A stretch of DNA of 64,000 nucleotides from Rhodocyclales bacterium GT-UBC (GTDB taxonomy: Bacteria > Pseudomonadota > Gammaproteobacteria > Burkholderiales > Rhodocyclaceae), in assembly GCA_003583745.1 (NCBI GenBank), contig QXPY01000002.1, positions 248,001-312,000 of the forward strand, given 5' to 3'. The notes beneath the pieces are model-generated. The model had not been told where the DNA came from and ran no database searches. It saw only the letters and a list, made by a program, of their open reading frames with translations. Of the stretch, positions 1-7,277 are shown in pieces. Made by a program: the position numbers and the translations under genes. Each line of letters starts with the position of its first letter. Position 1 is the stretch's first letter.

Positions 1-277
1 GGTCGTCGCTCCCCAGTTGCTGATCGGGAAAAACCGCCACCTTGAGCCGCCCCTTGCTTCGTTCGTTAACCCGGTCGGCAAAACGCAGCGCGGCGGCATG
101 CAAGGCACTGTCCGCGGCGATATTCAAGCCGAGGCGCAACTCACGGACGTCCTGCGGCAAAGCCGCAACCGGGGCTACTTCGGCGGGGCGATTCGCACGG
201 CCAGCAAAGAAAAGCATGCTGAGGCCAAGAACGATCGCCAAGGCAACCAGAACCGGACGCTTCAAAAAGGACTTCAT
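1..277 (-). CDS. TRAP transporter DctP-family solute-binding protein (5' part only)
   Basis: The reading frame starts at an ATG at 277 on the minus strand and runs off the left edge, so only about 92 N-terminal residues are present. An N-terminal hydrophobic signal or anchor (MKSFLKRPVLVALAIVLG) is followed by LRLGLNIAADSALHAAALRF, then RSKGRLKVAVFPDQQLGSDD. This matches the start of DctP-type periplasmic receptors of TRAP carboxylate transporters, where the ligand-binding fold begins with a short strand and a helix. A stop codon in frame at 293-295 leaves no upstream start. No strong Shine-Dalgarno is visible. The permease genes (dctQM) are not in the window, so whether it is an orphan cannot be judged. 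Confidence 0.75.
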   Translation of the reverse strand, partial: MKSFLKRPVLVALAIVLGLSMLFFAGRANRPAEVAPVAALPQDVRELRLGLNIAADSALHAAALRFADRVNERSKGRLKVAVFPDQQLGSDD

Positions 278-628
278 GATGATGCGATCAGATTACCGCC
301 GCCTCAAGCGAGCGGCCCGCCAGCGCCTTCTGGCAGCTGGGAAATACCGTCCGCCCCGGGCGAAAAGATGATGAAAACGGGCATTTCAGGTTCCTCCTGG
401 GGAATATTATTTTTAGTTGACGAACCTGCTCTCCATTGGTGTTTATAGCCTTACCAAGGCTGAAAGTCGACCTCGGCAAGCACTAAGAGTGCGGGCGACG
501 CCACCAATATTTTATAACAACGCCATACCAGTGACGGGACCCCCGGCTTCTGTGCAGTACCCGCCGCCATCGCGAATACAGGACGACTGCTACAATCCTC
601 CGCCCCTTCAATCAACCCTAACCGGCCC
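278..628. other. Intergenic region between divergent dctP-like and zorA-like genes
   Basis: I find no convincing gene here; the open frames overlapping it lack codon bias and family similarity. A stretch around 410-420 is AT-rich. A weak plus-strand promoter can be proposed (TTGACG at 417-422 with a TTTATA-like element at about 442-447, spacing 19). It would leave a leader of nearly 180 bases before the zorA-like gene. Both divergent genes must be transcribed from this region. Confidence 0.4.
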
Positions 629-2203
629 ATGGAAAATGTGATGCAGTTCTGGCATGTCTGGAGCGGCTGGGTCGTCGCTGCGATCCTGCTCGCCATCGGC
701 CTCGGCTTCCTGCTGCGCTTCGTGCTGCCGGCACTGGTGCTGGGCCGCGAACTCGAGCGGGCGATTGCCGGCCTCGGACCGCTGAGCAGCCCGGCCGACC
801 CGGACAAGATCGGCCGCGAAGTCATGGACTCGCCGCGCCTGCGCCATCTCTGGCGCGAATACGCCCAGACCCTGCACGCCCTGGCCGACCCGGCCAATCC
901 CAAAGCCGTGGCAGCCTGGCGGGCGACGGCGATGGCCGAGGACTTCCTGACCGAGCGGGCATTGGTCGATACGCCGCTGAAGACCGATTTTTACAAGCAC
1001 CTGCCCGGCATCCTGACCGGCATCGGCATCATCGGCACCTTCACCGGCCTGATCGCCGGCCTCAATCATTTCGACGTCTCGAGCAATCCGGAACTGGTGC
1101 GCGGCAGCCTGCGTTCGCTGATCCAGGGCGTCGGCCAGGCCTTCGAAGTCTCGGCGGCGGCGATCACGCTGGCCATGCTGGTGACCTGGATCGAGAAGTC
1201 CATCGTCACCCGCCGCTACCGCCAGGTCGAAACCCTGGTCCAGCGCATCGACAGCCTCTTCGATGCCGGCGTCGGCGAGGAATACCTCGCCCGCCTGGTG
1301 CGCGCTTCGGAAGCCTCGGCGATGCAGGCTGCCCGCCTGCAACAGGCCATCGTCGGCGAACTGCGCCAGGGCATGGCCGGCATCCTCGCCCAGCAGCAAC
1401 AGGCGGCACTGCAACACCAGGAAGCGCTGGCCGGCAAGGTCGCCGATGCCGTCGCCCGGACCGTCGCCAATGCGCTGCAGGAACCGCTCGGCCGCATGAC
1501 ATCGGCCGTCGAACGCCTGGGCAGCGGCCAGGGGGCTGCCGTCGGCAGCGCCCTGGAAAAGGCCCTGAGCCAGTTCAGCAGCCATCTCGACAACACCTTC
1601 GGGCAACGCCAGGACGGCCTGGAAAGCCTGCTGCAACGCACCGCCACGACGCTGGAAGCCGCCGTCGGCGAACTCGCCAAGGTAGCCGGCCGGCTGGAAC
1701 AGGCTGGCCGGGGCGCGGTCGAAAGTGCCGCCGGACGCCTCGACCACGCCGGGCGCGGCGTCGGCGAAGCGGCCGAGTTCTTTGCCCTGAGCAGCGGCGA
1801 CATGGCCGCCTCGGCGGCAGCCATGTCGCAGGCGGCGCAGCACGTCGGCCAGGCGCTCAACGATCAGCGCCAGGCCACCGCCGCCATCGGCCAGATGCTG
1901 AACGACCTGCGCGCCACAGTGGACGCCGCCCGCCGCGAAGCCGCCTTGACCGGCGAACTGGTCGGCCGCATGGAAGGCGCCGCCCACACGCTCGGCCAGG
2001 CCGGGCAGGCCGCCGACCATTACCTGCAGGGCGTTTCCGAGGTACTGGCCCAGGCCCACGCCGCCTTTGCCGAGAACGTCGAACGCACGCTGGCCCGCGG
2101 CAACGGCCAGTTCCAGCAGCACGTCACCGGCGCCGTCGAAGCCTTGCAAGGCGCCATCGAGGAACTGGCCGACGCCCTCGCCCAGAGCGCCCACCGGCCA
2201 TGA
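629..2203 (+). CDS. ZorA-like MotA/ExbB-family proton-channel protein with long coiled-coil tail
   Basis: 524 residues. A first membrane helix lies at about 11-38; two more at about 125-147 and 169-190 carry the MotA/TolQ/ExbB-type segment PGILTGIGIIGTFTGLIAGL. Residues about 200-524 are Ala/Gln/Glu-rich and predicted coiled coil, as in the long tail of ZorA of the Zorya anti-phage systems; MotA and ExbB lack such a tail. The next gene, overlapping by 4 bases, is a MotB/OmpA-type partner, which fixes the pair as an ion-driven stator-like complex in the inner membrane. The protein is shorter than E. coli ZorA. Start 629 (or 641, the second Met) is uncertain because no good RBS precedes it. Defence function is inferred; no phage-related neighbour proves it. 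Confidence 0.75.
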   Translation: MENVMQFWHVWSGWVVAAILLAIGLGFLLRFVLPALVLGRELERAIAGLGPLSSPADPDKIGREVMDSPRLRHLWREYAQTLHALADPANPKAVAAWRATAMAEDFLTERALVDTPLKTDFYKHLPGILTGIGIIGTFTGLIAGLNHFDVSSNPELVRGSLRSLIQGVGQAFEVSAAAITLAMLVTWIEKSIVTRRYRQVETLVQRIDSLFDAGVGEEYLARLVRASEASAMQAARLQQAIVGELRQGMAGILAQQQQAALQHQEALAGKVADAVARTVANALQEPLGRMTSAVERLGSGQGAAVGSALEKALSQFSSHLDNTFGQRQDGLESLLQRTATTLEAAVGELAKVAGRLEQAGRGAVESAAGRLDHAGRGVGEAAEFFALSSGDMAASAAAMSQAAQHVGQALNDQRQATAAIGQMLNDLRATVDAARREAALTGELVGRMEGAAHTLGQAGQAADHYLQGVSEVLAQAHAAFAENVERTLARGNGQFQQHVTGAVEALQGAIEELADALAQSAHRP

Positions 2204-2922
2204 GCCTGGTCCGCTCCCGCAGCGCCGTCAAGCGCAGCAACCGCGAGGAAGGCGAAAAGCCTTTCTGGATTTCGTTTTCCGACCTGATGACGGCACTGAT
2301 GGTGCTCTTCCTGGTGGCGCTCACCGTCGCCCTGCTCGCCATCACCCACGAAATCTCCGAAAGCGAGCGGCAAAAGGACGAACAGGCCGCCGAAATCGCC
2401 GCCTTCCTCGCCCGCCTGCAACAACGGATGCAAGCCTTCCCGGGAATCAAGCTGCGCGGCAATGTCATCGACTTCGGCGACCGCGCCCGCTTCGACAGCA
2501 ATAGCCACCGCCTGAACGACAGCCAGGAGGCCTTGCTGCGCCGCTTCGTGCCGACCGTCCTCGAACTCGCGCGCGACCCGCTCGGCGAAAAATGGCTGAA
2601 GCGCGTCGTGGTCGAGGGTTTTGCCGATGCGCGCGGCGGCTATCTGCACAATCTCGATCTCAGCCTGCGCCGCTCCGAGCGCGTGCTGTGCGCCCTGCTG
2701 CTGCCCGCCAGCGGGCCGGAAGCGCTCGGCGACAGCGACCGCAAGCTGGTGCGCGAACTGTTCCGGGTCAGCGGCGCCTCCTTCAACGCGCTGAAAAGCA
2801 GTGCCGAGGAAAGCCGCCGCATCGAACTGCGCCTGGAATTCCTCGAACCGGACGAAAGCCCGTCGCCACGCCCCGAGATCGGCGTCGATGCCGACCTGCG
2901 CTGCCCGCTCGACCGGCCATGA
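2200..2922 (+). CDS. ZorB-like MotB/OmpA-family peptidoglycan-binding motor protein
   Basis: 240 residues. A short basic N-terminus is followed by one membrane helix (about 22-48) opening with FWISFSDLMTAL; Asp28 sits where MotB and ZorB have the ion-carrying Asp. A short coiled coil leads to an OmpA/MotB C-terminal peptidoglycan-binding domain (about 85-220) with the VVVEGFADARGG stretch and the downstream LSLRRSERV helix. It overlaps the zorA-like gene by ATGA and is followed with the same overlap by a 160-residue protein, so all three are translationally coupled. The SDLMTAL motif matches ZorB better than flagellar MotB, and no flagellar gene is nearby. Known Zorya operons add ZorC/D, ZorE or ZorF/G; none of those is recognisable here. 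Confidence 0.75.
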   Translation: MSLVRSRSAVKRSNREEGEKPFWISFSDLMTALMVLFLVALTVALLAITHEISESERQKDEQAAEIAAFLARLQQRMQAFPGIKLRGNVIDFGDRARFDSNSHRLNDSQEALLRRFVPTVLELARDPLGEKWLKRVVVEGFADARGGYLHNLDLSLRRSERVLCALLLPASGPEALGDSDRKLVRELFRVSGASFNALKSSAEESRRIELRLEFLEPDESPSPRPEIGVDADLRCPLDRP

Positions 2923-3401
2923 ACGACACGCCGGAACTCGACCTGCTGGCGCAGCACCTGCGCCGGCGCTTCATCGCCGTACGCTCGTCGACCACGCTGG
3001 CGCAGACCGATCCCGCCCTGCTCGCCCGTCTCGACGCCGTCGGCCAGGCCCTGGCCGCACCACGCGGCCGTTTCTCCACGGCGCGCATCGCCCAAGGCAT
3101 CATGGCCTTTCGCATCCACGGCAGCGCCACCGTTTATCCCGAACTGAAATACGCCTGCTACGGCATTGCCCGGCCGATGGACTGGGAGGGCCGCATCCTG
3201 CTCGGCGAAGCGCAGCAAATGCAGCAACTGCTTGAGGCTGTCGGCCGGCTTCCGCCGCGCCAGCGCGCAGCCTGCTGTCGCGGGCTGCGCCACAGTTGGC
3301 AAAACGACCTCGCCGGACAACCCGAACGGCTGGCCGAAGCGCACTTTCAGACTGGCATCGCCGCCCTGCAGCAGTTCCTGCAAGCCCAGCCGGCCGCCTG
3401 A
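2919..3401 (+). CDS. Unrecognised 160-aa protein, third gene of the ZorAB-like operon
   Basis: I do not recognise the family. The ATG at 2919 overlaps the stop of the zorB-like gene (ATGA), so translational coupling decides the start. The protein appears soluble and helical, has no signal peptide or membrane helix, and contains Cys-Cys in RQRAACCRGLRHSWQND and a conserved-looking core around KYACYGIARPMDWEGRILL. Its position after zorAB is that of the variable effector (ZorC, ZorE or ZorF) in Zorya systems, but it is far shorter than ZorC and shows no nuclease or helicase motif. It could be a reduced EH-signature-type adaptor, an unrelated accessory, or a regulator of the motor. Function is left open. 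Confidence 0.65.
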   Translation: MNDTPELDLLAQHLRRRFIAVRSSTTLAQTDPALLARLDAVGQALAAPRGRFSTARIAQGIMAFRIHGSATVYPELKYACYGIARPMDWEGRILLGEAQQMQQLLEAVGRLPPRQRAACCRGLRHSWQNDLAGQPERLAEAHFQTGIAALQQFLQAQPAA

Positions 3402-3552
3402 GACCAAACCGGCAGACAGCACTGTCTCCTGACGAATTAAATTGAATTCGTCAAAATTATTCCTTAAAGTGGCAAAAACAAAACAATCAACACAGACACT
3501 GCTTCGAAAGCCGCCAACCGGCAGCTTTCGATCAGCAGACAGTGGAGGTCAC

Positions 3553-3951
3553 ATGTCTTATGCCGCCCCTCTTCCACAAGGCGCCCCCCAAGCCTTGGTG
3601 GTCGAAGACAACCCGGTGATGCGGGTTCTGCTCTCCAGCATGCTGATGCACCGCGGATTCTCGGTCACCGAAGACAGCCGGGCCGAAACCGCGCTGGATC
3701 ATCTGCGTCAGGGCAACTTCGACCTGGTGATGCTCGACATCATGCTTTTCCAGATGTCGGGTATCGAACTCTGCCACCTCATCCGCGAAGATCTCGGCCT
3801 GGTCGATCTGCCGGTCATTGCCTGCACCAGCCATGCCGATCCGGTCAGCGTCGCCCACATGCGGCTCGCCGGCTTCAACGACATTCTGCCCAAGCCGGTG
3901 GACGGCGAGGCCCTCGACAAAGTGCTGCGGGAAATCGGAGCACTGCACTGA
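3553..3951 (+). CDS. Single-domain CheY-like response regulator
   Basis: 132 residues forming one receiver domain with no output domain. The acidic pair is Glu18-Asp19, the phospho-acceptor Asp62 lies in FDLVMLDIM, the switch residue Thr92 in VIACTSHA, and the conserved Lys114 in ILPKPVD. The ATG at 3553 is preferred over an upstream TTG at 3442 because GGAGG lies four bases before it and the extra N-terminus is unlike receivers. The bacteriohemerythrin gene follows 41 bases downstream on the same strand, suggesting a small oxygen- or redox-linked signalling unit. No cognate kinase is adjacent. Confidence 0.85.
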   Translation: MSYAAPLPQGAPQALVVEDNPVMRVLLSSMLMHRGFSVTEDSRAETALDHLRQGNFDLVMLDIMLFQMSGIELCHLIREDLGLVDLPVIACTSHADPVSVAHMRLAGFNDILPKPVDGEALDKVLREIGALH

Positions 3952-3992
3952 CCCCACAACAGCCCCCCCTCCCAGCGGAAGGAGATGCCGCG

Positions 3993-4379
3993 ATGAAAGA
4001 CGACAGCCGCCAGTTCCTGCCGACCGCACTGCACATCGGGATCGCTGAAATCGACGCACAGCATGCCTCGCTATTCCGCCATCTGGCCCAGCTGAAAGCC
4101 CTGCTCATCGACGATCCGGCACTCCCGGTCAGCCACATCGAGGCTTTACTCGACGAATTGCGCGTGCACTTCGCCACCGAACAGCACTTTGCCGAAAGTC
4201 GCGGGTTCGACTTCTCGCACCATGCCGAACGACACCGCGAAATGCTGGCCGCGGTGACGAAAGCCTTGGGCGACGTGCTCAACGGCCAGAGCGACATTTT
4301 CGGCGTACTGCGCTATGTCGAATACTGGTTCGAGCGACATATCGCTCAGGAAGACAGGATGCTCGCCCAACCAGGCTGA
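3993..4379 (+). CDS. Bacteriohemerythrin
   Basis: 128 residues, the usual length for a single hemerythrin domain. The di-iron ligands are all visible: His24, His59, Glu63, His77, His81, His116 and Asp121. Such proteins bind O2 reversibly at a non-haem di-iron centre and serve in O2 storage, delivery or sensing. A GGAAGGAG sequence precedes the ATG. It follows a CheY-like gene, and its stop lies back to back with the stop of the ClC gene on the other strand. A second, larger hemerythrin-domain gene occurs at 18751-19329. Confidence 0.9.
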   Translation: MKDDSRQFLPTALHIGIAEIDAQHASLFRHLAQLKALLIDDPALPVSHIEALLDELRVHFATEQHFAESRGFDFSHHAERHREMLAAVTKALGDVLNGQSDIFGVLRYVEYWFERHIAQEDRMLAQPG

Positions 4380-5687
4380 TCAGCCCGGCGGCTGGTCGGC
4401 GCTGTCCTTTTGTTGCTGGCGATAGGCCGGCAACTCGCCCAGCTTCAATTCTTCAGGCAAAGGCCGGTGCTTGGCCTGGCCGACCCGCTGCGAGCGGTAG
4501 ATACCCGTATGCCCCGAGCAAAGGTAGCTGACGACGCAGGCGATGCCGGCATAGACGCCGATTTCGGCGCCGAACAACTCCATCGCCATCAGGGTCGAGG
4601 CCAGCGGCGTATTGGCGGCGCCGGCAAAGACGGCGACGAAACCGATCCCGGCGAGCAGGGGAAACGGCAAGTTGAGCAGCGGCGCCAGCGCATTGCCCAG
4701 CGTCGCCCCGATGTAGAAGAGCGGCGTTACTTCGCCGCCCTTGAAGCCGCTGCCCAGCGAAGCCACGGTGAAGGCCAGCTTGGCGGCGAAGTCATAAGGC
4801 GCCAGCGGTTGCTGGAAGGCTTCGACAATGGTCGGAATCCCCAGGCCGATGTAGCGGTCGGCGTCGAGGAACCAGACCAGCGGCGCCAGCAGCGCCCCGC
4901 CGAGCAACGGCCGCAGCGGCGCATAGGCGATACGACGCTTCATCCAGCCGCCCAGAGCATGCGTCGCCTCGGCGAACAAGCGGCCGGTCAGGCCGAACAG
5001 CGCCCCGGCAATCACCATCGCCGTCAGGCCCCAGGCCGATACGTGAGGAATCGCGGCGATCAGGTAATGAGTGTGGCTAACGCCCCAGAGCAGGCCGACC
5101 TGGTCGGCAATGATCGCCGCCACCATGCAGGGCAGGATGGCGTCGTAGCGCAGACGGCCGATAGCCAGCACCTCCAGCCCGAAAATCGCGCCGGCCAGCG
5201 GCGTGCCGAAAACCGAAGCGAAACCGGCGCTGATCCCGGCCATCAGGATGATCCGCCGGTCGTCGTGACGCAGCTTGAAGAGGTGGGTCAGCTGGTCGGC
5301 CAGCGCACCGCCCATCTGCACCGCCGTACCTTCGCGCCCGACCGAGGCGCCGAAGAGGTGCGAAATGACCGTGCCGCCCAGCACCAGCGGTGCCATGCGC
5401 AGCGGGATGACTTTGCGCGGATCGTGGATTTCGTCAATCAACAGGTTGTTGCCAGCCTCGACCTGCTGGCCGTATTTCAGGTACAGCCAGCCGACCGCGA
5501 AGCCGGCCAGTGGCAGGCCCCAGAGCAACCAGCGCTGGGCTGTACGGGTTGCCGTCGCCCAATCCAGCGCGAACAGGAAAAAGGCCGAGGCCGAGCCGGC
5601 GAGTACGGCAACGAGGCCGGCCAGCACGATCCACTTGGCCAGATAAGGCAGCAGGTCGAAATGCTCGGAACGATTGGTCTGGCTCAT
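4380..5687 (-). CDS. ClC-family anion channel/antiporter, possibly fluoride type
   Basis: 435 residues and about ten to eleven membrane helices. The ClC gating-glutamate motif is clear (GREGTAVQMGG, Glu119), as is a GGEVTPLFYIGATLGN segment corresponding to the second filter region. The canonical GSGIP filter motif is replaced by GNNLLIDEIHD (from residue 79), which places it outside classical EriC chloride antiporters. CLC-F fluoride/proton antiporters also lack GSGIP, so fluoride export is possible but unproven. The start at 5687 (MSQTNRSEHF) is chosen because the in-frame extension to 5909 is not membrane-protein-like. No fluoride riboswitch is evident upstream. Confidence 0.85.
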   Translation of the reverse strand: MSQTNRSEHFDLLPYLAKWIVLAGLVAVLAGSASAFFLFALDWATATRTAQRWLLWGLPLAGFAVGWLYLKYGQQVEAGNNLLIDEIHDPRKVIPLRMAPLVLGGTVISHLFGASVGREGTAVQMGGALADQLTHLFKLRHDDRRIILMAGISAGFASVFGTPLAGAIFGLEVLAIGRLRYDAILPCMVAAIIADQVGLLWGVSHTHYLIAAIPHVSAWGLTAMVIAGALFGLTGRLFAEATHALGGWMKRRIAYAPLRPLLGGALLAPLVWFLDADRYIGLGIPTIVEAFQQPLAPYDFAAKLAFTVASLGSGFKGGEVTPLFYIGATLGNALAPLLNLPFPLLAGIGFVAVFAGAANTPLASTLMAMELFGAEIGVYAGIACVVSYLCSGHTGIYRSQRVGQAKHRPLPEELKLGELPAYRQQQKDSADQPPG

Positions 5688-5956
5688 GCGTGCCCGGTGG
5701 TTGTACGGTGATGGCGTTTGCGTGGTAGCGATCCCGCCGGGAAAAGAATCGGCGGGCGGCTGGCCGCTGGCGGCGCAGACTTGCACACCGGCCAGCGGGT
5801 GCCGGCGAGTATATCGGCCCCACCCACATCGGGCAATTCGCGGCAGTTTTGCCGAAAATGGCCGCCAAATCAGCCCAAACACTGGCAAAACCAAGGGCAT
5901 CGCAGCCATAGGCAGGTACTATCTGCCTTTGCCCTCAGAAGAGAAACGCCCCCCGC

Positions 5957-7264
5957 ATGCGAAGTGAAGTCGAAGAACAACCCCGGTACGCCATCGCGGC
6001 ATCGGTCCAACTGCCCCACGTCAGCGATCTTGAATTCGAAGCCTCGCTGGCCGAATTGCGCGAGCTCGGCAAGACGCTCGGCTACAAGGTCGTCGAGACC
6101 TTCGTCCAGAAACGCGCCGGTTTCGATACCACCGGCTATCTCGGCATCGGCAAGCGCCAGGAAATCCACGACTTCGTCGCCCACAACGTTGGCGAGGAAA
6201 TCGAAGCCATCCTGGTCGACCACGAGATTTCGCCGTCGCAGGCCCGCAACCTGGAAAAGGAAGTCGGCTGCGAGGTGATGGACCGTACCATGGTCATCCT
6301 GGAAATCTTCCATCGCAATGCCCGCTCGCGGGCTGCCAAGGCGCAGGTCGAAATCGCCCGCCTCGGCTACATGGCGCCGCGCCTGCGCGAAGCCGCCAAG
6401 CTGGCCGGTCCGCAAGGCCGGCAACGCAGCGGGGTGGGCGGCCGCGGGGCGGGCGAATCGCATACCGAACTCGACAAACGCAAGATCCGCGACCGCATCG
6501 CCGAACTGCAGCTTGAAATCATCGCCATGGAGGCCGAGCGCAAGACCCAGCGCTCGCGCCGCCAGGAGCGCCAGAACCTGGCCAACGTGGCGCTGGTCGG
6601 CTACACCAACGCCGGCAAGTCCACGCTGATGCGCGCCCTGACCGGCAGCGAGGTGCTGGTCGCCAACAAGCTGTTCGCCACCCTCGACACCACGGTGCGC
6701 ACCCTTTACCCGGAAAGCGTGCCGCGCGTCCTGGTCAGCGACACGGTCGGCTTCATCAAGAACCTGCCGCACGGCCTGGTTGCCTCGTTCAAGTCGACCC
6801 TCGACGAAGCGCTCGATGCGGCCCTGCTGCTCCACGTCATTGATGCCAGCGATCCCGGCTTCGAGCGCCAGCTCGAAGTCACCGACACGGTGCTGGCCGA
6901 AATCGGCGCCGATGTCGTGCCGCGCCTCCGCATTTTCAACAAGATCGACCATGTCGGGGATGCCGCCGCCCAGGCCGAGTGCCGGGCCATGCTGCAAGCC
7001 CGCTACCCGGACTGCGTCGTGATGAGCGCCCGCCGCCCCGAGGATGTCGCTCGCCTGCACGGCATCATCGTCGCCTTCTTCCAGAAGGATCTGGTCGAAG
7101 CCGAACTGTTCCTCCCCTGGTCGGCCCAGCAACTGCGCAGCCAGGTCTACGCCAACTGCGAAGTGCTCGGCGAAAGCGCCAACGAGGACGGCGCCCTCTT
7201 CCGCGTGCGTGGCGAGGGCGCGGCGATCGAGGCGCTGCGCCAGCAATTCGGCCAGGCCGCCTGA
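5957..7264 (+). CDS. hflX: GTPase HflX, ribosome-associated
   Basis: 435 residues. An N-terminal HflX domain (about 10-140) and glycine-rich linker GVGGRGAGESHTELDKRKIR (159-178) precede a coiled helix and the TRAFAC GTPase domain with P-loop GYTNAGKST (215-223), DTVGF (262-266) and NKID (328-331). HflX binds the 50S subunit and splits or rescues stalled 70S ribosomes, notably under heat stress. It is not next to hfq here, its common partner locus in proteobacteria, so it may be a second copy or a relocated gene. It converges with mrcA, 13 bases apart. Confidence 0.95.
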   Translation: MRSEVEEQPRYAIAASVQLPHVSDLEFEASLAELRELGKTLGYKVVETFVQKRAGFDTTGYLGIGKRQEIHDFVAHNVGEEIEAILVDHEISPSQARNLEKEVGCEVMDRTMVILEIFHRNARSRAAKAQVEIARLGYMAPRLREAAKLAGPQGRQRSGVGGRGAGESHTELDKRKIRDRIAELQLEIIAMEAERKTQRSRRQERQNLANVALVGYTNAGKSTLMRALTGSEVLVANKLFATLDTTVRTLYPESVPRVLVSDTVGFIKNLPHGLVASFKSTLDEALDAALLLHVIDASDPGFERQLEVTDTVLAEIGADVVPRLRIFNKIDHVGDAAAQAECRAMLQARYPDCVVMSARRPEDVARLHGIIVAFFQKDLVEAELFLPWSAQQLRSQVYANCEVLGESANEDGALFRVRGEGAAIEALRQQFGQAA

Positions 7265-7277
7265 GCCGCTGGCCCGG

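Noticed and set aside
3414..3427. Palindrome AGACAG-CA-CTGTCT as a LexA-like site
   Set aside because: The half-sites are in the inverse order to CTGT-N8-ACAG and the spacing is wrong; probably chance or a weak hairpin after the zor-like operon.
5688..5956. Fluoride (crcB) riboswitch upstream of the ClC gene
   Set aside because: I looked on the minus strand for the conserved GGCGAUG and CUGAUGGC elements and did not find them in suitable order.
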